From: Nonomuraea rubra
Lineage (GTDB): Bacteria; Actinomycetota; Actinomycetes; Streptosporangiales; Streptosporangiaceae
Direction of reading: 5' to 3'
Assembly: GCF_014207985.1 (NCBI RefSeq)
Contig: NZ_JACHMI010000001.1
Span: 7,919,001 to 7,983,000 of the forward strand
DNA: 64,000 bases
Positions within the stretch are counted from its first letter, which is position 1; every line of letters starts with the position of its first letter. The notes under the pieces were generated by a model. The model was not told the origin of the DNA. It worked only from the letters and a program-made list of their open reading frames with translations, and did not search any database. The translations under genes were made by a program, and so were the position numbers. Shown piece by piece: positions 23,932-32,663 of the stretch.

Positions 23932-24696
23932 ATGGAAGTGATCTGGTTCGCCGTCTTCACGGTGCTGCTGGCCGGCTATTTCGCGCTCGAAGGCTTCGAC
24001 CTGGGCGTCGGCCTGCTGCTGCCGGTGCTCGGCAGGACGCGCGGGAACCGGGACCGGATGGTGGCCGCCATGGCCCCGTACGTGCTGGCCAACGAGGTGT
24101 GGCTGGTGGCCGTGGCCGGGACCATGTTCGGCGTCTACCCGCTGCTCGAAGGCGAGGTGCTGTTCGGGCTGTACCCGCTGGTCGTGGCCATGCTGCTGTG
24201 CTGGGCGCTGCGCGACGCCGGGCTGTGGTTCCGCCGCAGGCTGGACGGCTCCGCCTGGCGGGGCTTCTGGGACGCGGCGATCGCGTTCGGCTCCCTGGGG
24301 CTGTCGGTCGGCTGGGGCATGGCCCTGTACGCCGCCGCCACCGGCTTCGAGGCCTCGCCCGTGCACCCGCTCGGGCTCATGCTGGGCATGGTGGTGACGC
24401 TGCTGTTCGCCTTCCACGGATGGACGTTCCTGGGCTGGCGGACGCCGGGCGTGTTCGGGGTCACCAGGCCGGGGCGGGTGCTGCTGGTGTCGGGGCTCGT
24501 CGCCGCGCTGCCCGCGCTGGGGGTGCTGGGGGGTGCGATGCCGTACCTGCTGGAGCACAGCGCGCCCGCGGCCACGCTGAATGTGCTCAGTGTCATGGTC
24601 CTGCCCGTCGCACCCATCATGCTCGGGGCGCAAATATGGGTATGGCGCACTTTCCGGCCAGGCAAGGACGCCTTCCGGCTCCCGTCGTTCTTCTGA
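23932..24696 (+). CDS. cydB: cytochrome bd oxidase subunit II (short form)
   Basis: A 254-residue CydB-type subunit, about 100 residues shorter than usual. The N-terminal GYFALEGFDLGVGLLLP with its conserved Asp and the next helices with ANEVWLVAVAG are normal, and the last helix (VAPIMLGAQIWVW) also aligns. The loss is internal, between the fourth helix and the end. CydA is shortened too, so both subunits look like a matched compact form. It begins 12 bases after cydA. Confidence 0.88.
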   Translation: MEVIWFAVFTVLLAGYFALEGFDLGVGLLLPVLGRTRGNRDRMVAAMAPYVLANEVWLVAVAGTMFGVYPLLEGEVLFGLYPLVVAMLLCWALRDAGLWFRRRLDGSAWRGFWDAAIAFGSLGLSVGWGMALYAAATGFEASPVHPLGLMLGMVVTLLFAFHGWTFLGWRTPGVFGVTRPGRVLLVSGLVAALPALGVLGGAMPYLLEHSAPAATLNVLSVMVLPVAPIMLGAQIWVWRTFRPGKDAFRLPSFF

Positions 24697-24702
24697 GGGA
24701 AC

Positions 24703-26505
24703 GTGCACAAGGATCTTCTCGCACTCATGCGGGCCGAACGCTCGGTCCGCCGCCACCTGGGCGTCACCATGGCCGCCGCCGTGCTGGCGGGGCTGCTCGT
24801 GCTGGTGCAGGCCGAGCTGCTGGCCGGGGTGCTGTCAGGGCGGTTCGCCACGGGTGCGCTGGCTGTGCTGGCGGCGGTCGTGGGCGTGCGGGCGCTGCTC
24901 GCCTGGACGCAGGGCGTCTTCGCCGGGCGCACCGCCACCGGCGTGAAGTCCGCACTGCGGCACCGGCTCCTGGAGCGGCTGCGCGAGCTCGGCCCCGCCC
25001 GGCTCGCCGCGCACCGCTCCGGCGAGCTCGTCACGCTGGCCGGACGCGGCCTCGACGGGCTCGACAACTACCTGACCGGCTACCTGCCCGCGATCGCGGT
25101 GGCCGCCGTGGTGCCCGTGGCCGTCCTCGTCCGGTTGTTCGCCGCCGACCTGGCCAGCGCGGTGATCGTCCTCGTCACGCTGCCGCTCATCCCCGTCTTC
25201 GGGGCGCTCGTCGGGATGACCACGAAGGCGGTGACCGAACGGCAGTTCGTGGCGCTGTCGCGGCTCGGCGGGCACTTCCTCGACGTGGTGCGCGGCCTGC
25301 CCACCCTGCGCGCCTTCGGCCGGGCCCGCTACCAGGCCACCGTGATCCAGCAGATCGCCGACGCGCACCGCAGCGCCACCATGCGGACGTTGCGGGTGGC
25401 GTTCCTGTCGTCGCTGGTGCTGGAGCTGTGCGCGTCGCTGTCGCTGGCGCTGGTGGCGGTGCCGATCGGGCTGCGGCTGCTCGGGGGGTCGCTGGATCTG
25501 ACGACGGCGTTGCTGGTGCTGCTGCTGGCGCCGGAGGCGTACCTGCCGCTGCGGGCCATGGGGACACGTTTCCACGCCTCCATGGAGGGGGTGGCGGCCG
25601 CCGACGCGGCCTTCGCCGTACTGGATGGGTCGGGGGACGACGCCCGGCCGGAGACGGCCGGGCGCGCGGCCGGGTCCGGGGCGCCGGAGATCCGGCTGGA
25701 GAACGTCACCGTGCGCTATCCCGGACGTGACGGCGCCGCCCTGGAGAACGTCTCGCTCACCATCGGCCCGCGCGAACGGGTCGCCCTGGTGGGCGAGAGC
25801 GGCGGCGGCAAGAGCACGCTGCTCCACCTCATCCTCGGCTTCGTCCAGCCGTCCGAGGGCCGGGTCCTCGTGGACGGCACGGACCTGCGCGACCTCGATC
25901 CGGCGGGCTGGCGGGCGCGGCTGGCGTTCGTGGCACAGCGGCCCCACCTGTTCGCCACGTCGGTGGCCGACAACATCCGCCTCGGGGCTCCCTCCGCGTC
26001 GCCGGACGACGTACGCGGGGCCGCGGCGGCGGCGCACGCGGACTTCGTGGCGTCCCTGCCCCAGGGCTTCGACACGGTGCTGGGCGAGCGCGGCGCCAAC
26101 CTCTCGGCCGGCCAGCGCCAGCGGATCGCCCTGGCCCGCGCCTTCTGCCGCCCGGACGCGTCCGTACTGCTCCTGGACGAGCCCACGGCCCGCCTGGACG
26201 GGCGCAGCGAGGCGGCGGTGGTCTCGGGCACCGCGAACCTGTCCCAGGGCCGCACGGCCGTCATCGTCGCCCACCGCCCTGCCATGATCGACCTCGCCGA
26301 CCGCGTCATCCGCATCCACGACGGCCGCGTCATCTCCGACACCAGCGCGGCGCACGACCGAACCCCCCACTCCGGCACCACCAGCGCGGCACGTGACGGA
26401 AGCGCCGGCGCCGGCAGCAGGACGGCGCAGGAGGAGAGCGACGACGGCCGGGCGCGTGGGCGGGTGGATGCCGCGGTGGTGCGGCCTGAGGGGGACTCGC
26501 GATGA
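24703..26505 (+). CDS. cydD: ABC transporter CydD (bd oxidase assembly)
   Basis: A 600-residue ABC exporter half: six membrane helices at about residues 20-300, then a nucleotide-binding domain with Walker A GESGGGKST, signature LSAGQRQR, Walker B SVLLLDEPT and the switch His in IVAHRP. With CydC it exports glutathione or cysteine-like thiols (or haem, by recent proposals), which cytochrome bd assembly needs. The last 55 residues are a low-complexity tail. It has a GTG start, 6 bases after cydB. The stop overlaps the cydC start by four bases. Confidence 0.92.
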   Translation: MHKDLLALMRAERSVRRHLGVTMAAAVLAGLLVLVQAELLAGVLSGRFATGALAVLAAVVGVRALLAWTQGVFAGRTATGVKSALRHRLLERLRELGPARLAAHRSGELVTLAGRGLDGLDNYLTGYLPAIAVAAVVPVAVLVRLFAADLASAVIVLVTLPLIPVFGALVGMTTKAVTERQFVALSRLGGHFLDVVRGLPTLRAFGRARYQATVIQQIADAHRSATMRTLRVAFLSSLVLELCASLSLALVAVPIGLRLLGGSLDLTTALLVLLLAPEAYLPLRAMGTRFHASMEGVAAADAAFAVLDGSGDDARPETAGRAAGSGAPEIRLENVTVRYPGRDGAALENVSLTIGPRERVALVGESGGGKSTLLHLILGFVQPSEGRVLVDGTDLRDLDPAGWRARLAFVAQRPHLFATSVADNIRLGAPSASPDDVRGAAAAAHADFVASLPQGFDTVLGERGANLSAGQRQRIALARAFCRPDASVLLLDEPTARLDGRSEAAVVSGTANLSQGRTAVIVAHRPAMIDLADRVIRIHDGRVISDTSAAHDRTPHSGTTSAARDGSAGAGSRTAQEESDDGRARGRVDAAVVRPEGDSR

Positions 26506-28262
26506 ACCGGAGGATGGGGACGCGGCTGGTGTGGGCCGTGCTGGCGGGGTCGGCGGCCGACCTGGCCGGGCTGGGGCTCATCGCCGCCGCCGCATGGCTG
26601 ATCACCAGGGCCGCCGAGCAGCCGCCCCTGGCCGCGCTGAGCGTGGCGATCGTGGCGACCAGGGCGTTCGCCACCGGTAAGGGCGTGTTCCGCTACGCCG
26701 AGCGCCTCACCGGCCACGACGTGGCCCTCCGCGCCCAGGCCGGCACCCGGGAGCGGCTCTACGAGGCCCTCATCCCGCCCCAGCGCCCCCGCCACGGCGG
26801 CGCCGACCTGCTGAGCCGGATGGTGGACGACACCGAGGCCGTACAGGACCTGCTCGTCCGCTGCCTCCTGCCCGCCGCGGCGGCGGCGATGGCGGGGCTG
26901 GCGGCGGTCGTCGTCGGGCTGGCGATCCTGCCGGTTGCGGCGCTGGTGCTGGTGGCCGGGCTGCTGGTGGCCGGGGTGGCGCTGCCCGCGGGCACCGCGG
27001 CGGCGGCGCGCCGCTGGTCGGCCAGGATCGCCCCCGCGCGAGCTGCGCTGGCGAGCCGGGTGGCCGACCTGGTGCACGGCTCCGCGGACCTGGCCGCGTA
27101 CGGCGCCGACGGCGAGGCGCTGGCCAAGGCGCTGACGGCCGACGAGTCCCTGGCCGCGCTGGAACGCCGTCAGGCCCGCGTGCACGCCGCCGCCCTGGCA
27201 GGGGGCACCCTGGTGCAGGGGCTGACCGTGGCGGGCGTCGTGCTGCTCGCTCAGGGCGCCGGAGCGGGCTCGGTGGGCACGGCGGTGCTGGCGCTGACGT
27301 CCCTGGTCGCCTTCGAGCCCGTGCTGCCGCTGGCCGCGGCGGGCGAGCGCATGGCGGGCATCACCGCCGCGCTGCGGCGGCTGCGCGACGTACGCTCCGC
27401 CGCGCCCGCGACCACGGAGCCCGCCGCACCCGCTCCCCGGCCGGAGGCGCCGCTGACCATCGAGATCGACGACCTCGTGGTCCGCCACGCCACGCCACCC
27501 CTGACCGACGGCCACCCGCCCCTGGAGCCCGGCGACCGCCCGGCACCGGACGGGGCCGAGCCGGCACGTGGCGGGGCCGGGAGGCCGGCGCTGGACGGGG
27601 TGTCGTTGCGGCTGACGCCCGGCAAGCGGGTCGCGATCGTCGGCCCCAGCGGGGCGGGCAAGAGCACGTTGCTGGCCGCTCTGATGCGCCTGGTCGAGCC
27701 CGAGTCCGGCCGGATCACCGTGAACGGCGTCGGCCTCGAAGCCCTGGCGGGCGACGACGTGCGGGCGCTGATGACGGGCCTGACCCAGGACCCGTACATC
27801 TTCCGCGCCACCCTGCGCGACAACCTGCGCCTGGCCGGCCCCGGCGCGGACGACGAGGCGCTGCGGCGCGCCGTACGGGACGCCAGGCTGGACGGCTGGG
27901 TGGAGCGCACCGGCTGGGACGCCGAGCTGGGCGAGGACGGCAGGACCGTGTCCGGCGGCCAGCTGCAGCGGCTGGCCCTGGCCAGGGCGCTGCTGTTCGA
28001 CCCGCCGGTGCTGCTGCTCGACGAGCCGGCCGAGGCGCTGGACGAGGAGACCGCCGACCGCCTGATGGCCGACCTGCTGGACGTGACCCGCGACCGCACG
28101 ACGCTGCTGGTGACCCACCGGCTCAAGGGGCTGGAGCTGGTCGACGAGATCGTCGTGCTGGAGGAGGGCCGGGTCGTGCAGCGGGGACGCCACGACGAGC
28201 TGGTCTCCGTGCCCGGCTACTACCGCGACCTGTGGGAGTCCGAGGTCCTGACGAGGCGGTGA
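26502..28262 (+). CDS. cydC: ABC transporter CydC (bd oxidase assembly)
   Basis: A 586-residue partner of CydD. It has six membrane helices with the CydC-typical FRYAERLTGHDVALR near residue 65, then a nucleotide-binding domain with Walker A GPSGAGKST, signature VSGGQLQR, Walker B VLLLDEPAEALDEET and switch His in LVTHRL. A Pro-rich insertion of about 40 residues sits at the start of the ATPase domain (TPPLTDGHPPLEPGDRPAPD) and looks like an expanded linker. The ATG overlaps the cydD stop. Confidence 0.92.
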   Translation: MNRRMGTRLVWAVLAGSAADLAGLGLIAAAAWLITRAAEQPPLAALSVAIVATRAFATGKGVFRYAERLTGHDVALRAQAGTRERLYEALIPPQRPRHGGADLLSRMVDDTEAVQDLLVRCLLPAAAAAMAGLAAVVVGLAILPVAALVLVAGLLVAGVALPAGTAAAARRWSARIAPARAALASRVADLVHGSADLAAYGADGEALAKALTADESLAALERRQARVHAAALAGGTLVQGLTVAGVVLLAQGAGAGSVGTAVLALTSLVAFEPVLPLAAAGERMAGITAALRRLRDVRSAAPATTEPAAPAPRPEAPLTIEIDDLVVRHATPPLTDGHPPLEPGDRPAPDGAEPARGGAGRPALDGVSLRLTPGKRVAIVGPSGAGKSTLLAALMRLVEPESGRITVNGVGLEALAGDDVRALMTGLTQDPYIFRATLRDNLRLAGPGADDEALRRAVRDARLDGWVERTGWDAELGEDGRTVSGGQLQRLALARALLFDPPVLLLDEPAEALDEETADRLMADLLDVTRDRTTLLVTHRLKGLELVDEIVVLEEGRVVQRGRHDELVSVPGYYRDLWESEVLTRR

Positions 28263-28315
28263 CCGGCCCCGCCGGCAGACCCGACCTTCCGGGTGGTTGA
28301 GTTGACGACGCAATC

Positions 28316-28334
28316 TGGTTTACGATTCAAACCA
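28316..28334. promoter_or_regulatory. inverted repeat upstream of the ABC-2 exporter operon
   Basis: TGGTTT (28316-28321), a 7-base spacer and AAACCA (28329-28334), 24 bases before the first ATG of the operon. It is a likely operator for the small winged-helix regulator encoded second in this operon. Confidence 0.55.
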
Positions 28335-28357
28335 CTTTGCGAAGTCGGGGGGTTTGC

Positions 28358-28978
28358 ATGACGGAGGACGAGCAGGCGCCGAGTCCCGAGGAGATGCTCC
28401 GCGTCATCGAGGAGCAGAGCGCCGCCACCTCCCGGTGGCTCTACGGCGATCCGCTGCTGCTCTACGTCCCGTGGGGTGTGGCCTGGGTGCTCGGCTTCAC
28501 GGCGCTGTTCCTGCACTACGGTCTGGGCGACGAGTCCTACGCGCCGATCAGCCAGATGCAGGCGGTGGGCGTGCTGATGGCGTCGCAGCTCGTGGCGGGG
28601 GCACTGGCCGCGTACGGATACGCGCGGCTGAACAAGGCCGTGCGCGGCGACTCGAACGCCCGAGGGACGATGTACGGCTACGCCTGGTTCGCGGGGTTCA
28701 CGCTCATGGTCGTCATCTGCACGAGGATGACCCCGCTCCTGCCGGAAGAGGAGAGCGGCCTGCTGTGGGCGGGCATCTCGCTGACGCTGGTGGCGGCGCT
28801 GCACATGGCCGGCGGCGCGGTCTTCCTCAACTGGCCGATGTTCTTCTTCGGCGGCTGGATCGCCGCCGTGAACGCGCTGGGCGTGCTGCTCGGCGCCGGC
28901 TGGCACGCGCTGCTCACGGCCGTGCTGCTGGGCGGCGGGTTCATCGCCGTGGGGGTGTTCCTGAGGCGCTGCCAGTGA
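28358..28978 (+). CDS. membrane protein of a regulator/ABC-2 exporter operon
   Basis: A 206-residue protein of unrecognised function. A 30-residue acidic cytoplasmic N-terminus (EDEQAPSPEEMLRVIEEQ) leads into six predicted membrane helices. It is first in a four-gene operon: this gene, a winged-helix regulator, an ABC ATPase and an ABC-2 permease. Genes in this position often encode sensors or accessory subunits. A GGGGGG run stands before the ATG at 28358; an upstream ATG at 28337 is less likely. Confidence 0.75.
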   Translation: MTEDEQAPSPEEMLRVIEEQSAATSRWLYGDPLLLYVPWGVAWVLGFTALFLHYGLGDESYAPISQMQAVGVLMASQLVAGALAAYGYARLNKAVRGDSNARGTMYGYAWFAGFTLMVVICTRMTPLLPEEESGLLWAGISLTLVAALHMAGGAVFLNWPMFFFGGWIAAVNALGVLLGAGWHALLTAVLLGGGFIAVGVFLRRCQ

Positions 28979-29295
28979 GCATGGACCAGGCCCTGCCCGA
29001 GCTCGACCCCGTCATCCACGCCCAGGCCAGGCTGCGGGTGGTCGCCACGCTCAACGTCCTCGCCGACGGCGACGAGATGGCCTTCAACTCGCTGAAGGAC
29101 CTGCTCGGCATGACAGCCGGGAACCTGTCGGTGCACCTGACCAAGCTGGAGGAGGCCGGATACGTGGCCATCACCAAGACCCACCGGGGCCGCACGCCGG
29201 TCACGTTCGCGCGGCTCACCAAGCGCGGGCGGCTGGCATTCGAGGATTACACCAAGGCGATCCGTACCTTGCTGGACAACGCTGGAGGCTCGTGA
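28975..29295 (+). CDS. winged-helix transcriptional regulator (HTH_34 type)
   Basis: A 106-residue MarR/ArsR-like winged-helix protein. The recognition region is LKDLLGMTAGNLSVHLTKLE and the wing KTHRGRTPVTFARLT, as in the HTH_34 family that accompanies ABC-2 exporters. The GTG at 28975 overlaps the stop of the upstream gene (GTGA); an ATG two codons on is an alternative. Its own stop overlaps the next start, so all four genes are coupled. It probably represses the operon through the dyad at 28316-28334. Confidence 0.85.
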   Translation: MSMDQALPELDPVIHAQARLRVVATLNVLADGDEMAFNSLKDLLGMTAGNLSVHLTKLEEAGYVAITKTHRGRTPVTFARLTKRGRLAFEDYTKAIRTLLDNAGGS

Positions 29296-30185
29296 TGACG
29301 GTTCTGGCCCGTGCGATCGAGGTCTCGCGCCGCTACGGCGACGTGCAGGCTCTCGACCGCGTCTCGCTCGACATCAGGGCGGGCGAGCTGGTCGGCCTGC
29401 TCGGCCCCAACGGCGCGGGCAAGTCCACGCTGATCAACCTCTTCGTGGGGCTGCGCCGGCCGACGTCGGGCACGGTCGAGCTGCTCGGCGGCTCGCCCCA
29501 GGATCCCGCCGTACGCCGCGGCATCGGCGTGACGCCGCAGGAGACGGGGCTGCCGGAGACGTTACGGGTCGGCGAGATCGTCGACTTCGTGTCGGCGCAC
29601 TTTCCCGACCGCGAGGACAGGGGCGAGCTGCTGGCCCGCTTCGGCCTGGATGACCTGGTCAAGCGGCAGGTCGGCGGGCTGTCCGGCGGGCAGCGGCGGC
29701 GGCTGGCGGTGGCGCTGGCGTTCGCGGGCAAGCCCCGGCTGGTCTTCCTGGACGAGCCCACGACCGGGCTGGACGTCGAGGCGCGGCGCTCGCTCTGGGC
29801 GGGCATCAGGGCCTTCCACGAGGACGGCGGCGCGGTGCTGCTGACGAGCCACTACCTGGAGGAGATCGAGGCGCTGGCCGAGCGGGTCGTGGTGGTCGGC
29901 TCCGGCAGGGTGCTGGCCGACGACACCGTGCGCGCCGTACGCGACCTCGTGGGCGTGCGGCGCGTGTCGTTCGACGCGCCCGGCCGGCCTGCGCTGCCCG
30001 AGCTGCCCGGCGTGCTCGGCGCCGAGCGCGTGGACGGGCGGGTCGACCTGATGACCACCGACCCCGACCGGCTGGTCGTCGAGCTCGTACGCAGCGGCAC
30101 GCCGTTCTCGGGCCTGGAGATCAGGCCGACCACCCTGGAGGAGGCCTTCCTCGCCCTCACCTCGAAGGAGTCCGCACATGTCTGA
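29295..30185 (+). CDS. ABC transporter ATP-binding protein (ABC-2 exporter)
   Basis: A 296-residue DrrA/CcmA-type ATPase. Walker A is GPNGAGKST, Q-loop TPQET, signature LSGGQRRRLAV, Walker B LVFLDEPTTGLD and switch His LTSHYLEE. The last 80 residues form the small C-terminal domain of the family. It drives export by the permease encoded next, which it overlaps by eight bases. GGAGG sits 6 bases before the ATG at 29295; a GTG one codon earlier overlaps the regulator stop. Confidence 0.9.
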   Translation: MTVLARAIEVSRRYGDVQALDRVSLDIRAGELVGLLGPNGAGKSTLINLFVGLRRPTSGTVELLGGSPQDPAVRRGIGVTPQETGLPETLRVGEIVDFVSAHFPDREDRGELLARFGLDDLVKRQVGGLSGGQRRRLAVALAFAGKPRLVFLDEPTTGLDVEARRSLWAGIRAFHEDGGAVLLTSHYLEEIEALAERVVVVGSGRVLADDTVRAVRDLVGVRRVSFDAPGRPALPELPGVLGAERVDGRVDLMTTDPDRLVVELVRSGTPFSGLEIRPTTLEEAFLALTSKESAHV

Positions 30186-30918
30186 GCTGGTCGTCGCGCA
30201 CACCCGGCTCCTGCTGCTGGAGCAGATCCGGGTGCCCGTCGGGCTGCTGGCGAGCGCGCTGTTCCCGGCCATCTCGATGGTGGCATTCGTGGTGCCGTTC
30301 GCGGGCGACGACCCGAAGGCGGCGACCATGGCGATGGGGTCGCTGATGTTCTTCGGCGCGATGGCGAACTCGATCATCAACGTCAGCATCACCGTCGCCC
30401 AGGACCGCGAGCAGGCGTGGAACCCGTACCTGCGCACCCTTCCCGCGGGCCCGCTCCCCCGCTTCACCGGCCGGATCCTGTCGACGCTCGCCGTCACGCT
30501 GGTCTCGGTGGTGCCGGTGCTGCTGGTGGGGATCTTCCTCACCGAGGCGAGCATCACGCCGCTACAGCTCCTGCTGGGGCTGGGCGTGCTGCTCGCGGGG
30601 ACCGTGCCGTTCATGCTGATCGGCCTGTTCATCGGGTACGTGATGGCGGCCAAGGCGGCGATCGGCGTGTCGCAGGTGCTGTTCTTCCCGATGGCGATCG
30701 TGGGCGGGCTGCTGCTGCCGCCGCAGATCCTGCCCGACTTCGTGGAGGTCGTCTCCCCGTTCGTGCCGACGCGCGGGGTGGCCGAGCTGCTGTGGGCGGT
30801 CACGGCGGGCACCACGCCGGACGTGGTGGCGCTCATCTCGCTGGCCTGCTGGACCGTGGTGCTGGCGATCGCGGCGGCCTGGGCCTACCGGCGCGACGAG
30901 GGCCGGCGCTTCTCCTGA
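30178..30918 (+). CDS. ABC-2 type exporter permease
   Basis: A 246-residue membrane protein with six predicted helices and the ABC-2 layout: a long first loop with the amphipathic coupling segment DREQAWNPYLRTLPAG, and the conserved helix pair around FPMAIVGGLLLPPQILP. The substrate is unknown; relatives export lipids, drugs or peptides. It is the last gene of the operon, followed by a strong hairpin. Confidence 0.9.
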   Translation: MSELVVAHTRLLLLEQIRVPVGLLASALFPAISMVAFVVPFAGDDPKAATMAMGSLMFFGAMANSIINVSITVAQDREQAWNPYLRTLPAGPLPRFTGRILSTLAVTLVSVVPVLLVGIFLTEASITPLQLLLGLGVLLAGTVPFMLIGLFIGYVMAAKAAIGVSQVLFFPMAIVGGLLLPPQILPDFVEVVSPFVPTRGVAELLWAVTAGTTPDVVALISLACWTVVLAIAAAWAYRRDEGRRFS

Positions 30919-30928
30919 GAAACCGGGG

Positions 30929-30969
30929 GGGTGTGCCGCCGAGTCCGCAGCGATCTCAACGGCACACCC
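30929..30969. terminator. bidirectional terminator between ABC-2 permease and HtrA
   Basis: GGGTGTGCCG (30929-30938) pairs with CGGCACACCC (30960-30969) over a 21-base loop between two convergent genes. A short GC-rich run lies to the left. Confidence 0.8.
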
Positions 30970-30988
30970 GTCCATGAGGGGGTCCTTG

Positions 30989-32221
30989 TTACTTGTTCTC
31001 CGAGAGAGTGACGCCGACCTCGTGCGTCGCGCCATCCCTCATATATGTGATCTTGACCTCTTGACCCGGTTTGAAACCTCTGACCTGCCCGACAACCGTA
31101 TCGCCTCCGTCAACCGCCTTGTCGCCGATCTTCGTGATCAGGTCGCCTTCCTTCAGCCCCGCCCGCTCGGCCGGGCTTCCCGCGGTGACCTGCCTGACCA
31201 GGGCGCCGGGCACGTCGCCGGGCGCGTCGGTGACGCTCACGCCGAGGAAGGCGTGGGTGACCTTGCCGGTGCTGATGAGCTGGTCGGCCACCTGCTTGGC
31301 GGTGTTGACCGGGATGGCGAAGCCGACGCCGCCGCCGGCGGCCTGCGAGGCGATCGCGGTGTTGATGCCGACGAGCTGGCCCGCGGCGTTCACCAGCGCG
31401 CCGCCGGAGTTGCCCGGGTTGATCGAGGCGTCGGTCTGGATGGCGCCGCCGATCGTGGTGGGCGCGCTCTGCTGCTGCTCGCCCCAGCCGGGCGGCACCT
31501 GCGGCTGGTCGTCGCCGAGGTTCAGCGTACGGTCCAGGGCGCTGATGATGCCGGCCGTGACGGACCCGTCCAGGCCGAGCGGGCTGCCGATGGCGAGCAC
31601 GGAATCGCCCACCCTGAGCTGGTCGCTGTCGCCGAGCACGGCCTTGGTCAGCCCCGAGACGCCTTCGGCGCGGATGACGCCGAGGTCGGTGGCGGGGTCG
31701 GTGCCGACGACGCTGGCCTTGGCCGTCTTGCCGTCGCTGAACTTGACCGTCATCTGACCGCCCTGCCCGGCGCCGACGACCACGTGATTGTTGGTGAGGA
31801 TGAGCCCGTCCTCCGACAGCACGACGCCGGAGCCCTCGCCGCTCTGCCCCTGGATCATCACCACGGACGGCTGCACCTTCGCGGCCACCTCCGCCACGGT
31901 GAGCTGGGCGGAGGCCGACTTGAACACCGGGCTCGGCGAGCTGGGACCGCTGCTGCCGGCGACGGGCTCGGGCTGGAACGAGGTGGCGACGGCGGCCCCC
32001 ACGACACCGCCGCCGACGGCCATCGCGGCCATCGCGAGGCCCGCGATGGCCTTCTGCGCGGTGGTGAGACGGTTCTTACCGGCCGGCGGAGGGGGCGGCG
32101 GGGGCGCGGGCACCTCCATGGCGATCGTGTCCCGCCGGGGGAAGCCCCCGGCGGCCGGCGGGGTGGCGCCGAACTGGCTCCACCCGCCGGTGCCCTGCTC
32201 GCGAGGCTCGTTCGCGTTCAT
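30989..32221 (-). CDS. membrane-anchored HtrA/DegP-type serine protease with PDZ domain
   Basis: A 410-residue protein. A Pro-rich cytoplasmic N-terminus (about 60 residues, APPPPPPPAGKNR) is followed by one membrane helix (AIAGLAMAAMAVGGGVVGAA). Next come a trypsin-like domain with the triad His (LTNNHVVV), Asp (ATDLGVIR) and Ser (NPGNSGGALV), and a C-terminal PDZ domain (AFLGVSVTD to VGVTLS). It degrades or refolds damaged extracytoplasmic proteins. The ATG at 32221 has GAGGGAG upstream; an ATG two codons earlier abuts that site. No sensor pair is adjacent. Confidence 0.92.
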   Translation of the reverse strand: MNANEPREQGTGGWSQFGATPPAAGGFPRRDTIAMEVPAPPPPPPPAGKNRLTTAQKAIAGLAMAAMAVGGGVVGAAVATSFQPEPVAGSSGPSSPSPVFKSASAQLTVAEVAAKVQPSVVMIQGQSGEGSGVVLSEDGLILTNNHVVVGAGQGGQMTVKFSDGKTAKASVVGTDPATDLGVIRAEGVSGLTKAVLGDSDQLRVGDSVLAIGSPLGLDGSVTAGIISALDRTLNLGDDQPQVPPGWGEQQQSAPTTIGGAIQTDASINPGNSGGALVNAAGQLVGINTAIASQAAGGGVGFAIPVNTAKQVADQLISTGKVTHAFLGVSVTDAPGDVPGALVRQVTAGSPAERAGLKEGDLITKIGDKAVDGGDTVVGQVRGFKPGQEVKITYMRDGATHEVGVTLSENK

Positions 32222-32663
32222 TTCCATCTCCCTCGAATCCCGATGGTTCAAGGGTGTCAACAAGCGCGTAAGACCTGGTTAAGCCGGTGATCTGAGTACT
32301 GTGAGACGGCTCACGCACGGCTTATCGGCGCTGCTGGCAGCCGTGGCCGCCGTACGGGAGCGACAAAAAGATCTTCTAAGAATTTGCGCCCGTCAGCGAG
32401 ACCGTCACGCCTGCGGAGAACAGGGAGTCGTGCAGCTCGATGCTCACGGGCTTGACGTTCTTCGGCTGTCGAACAGGACGATGCCTTCACGCTGTTGCCC
32501 GGTTGGTAGACACCCTGGTCTCGGCGCCGGGGAAGTCGCCGCCCACCCTGTCGCGCTTCTCCGTACCGGTGACTTGAAGGAGAACCGGCCGTCGCGCACC
32601 GTCGCACCAATCGCCGTAGCCGGGCTGGGGCGGCGCCGGTGGGTGGGCCGGCGCCGCGCCGGT
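32222..32663 (-). other. gene-free interval holding a decayed gene
   Basis: A 440-base interval between HtrA and the acyl-CoA synthetase without an intact reading frame. Its left 150 bases should hold the HtrA promoter, which I cannot resolve. The right part (32376-32620) is the remnant of a DUF4352 gene described separately. Confidence 0.7.
32376..32620 (-). pseudogene. DUF4352-domain protein remnant with several frameshifts
   Basis: Reading the minus strand in successive frames recovers pieces of a DUF4352 (telokin-like secreted) protein in the right order: VRDGRFSF, then VTGTEKRDRVGGDF after a one-base loss, then YQPGNSVK, then IVLFDS, then KPVSIELHDSLFSAGVTVSL and a TAG stop at 32376-32378. 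At least three frame changes are needed. About 50 residues of the domain's middle, between GGDF and YQPG, are missing. A possible QPGYG linker lies in yet another frame just upstream. This gene is dead. Confidence 0.75.
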
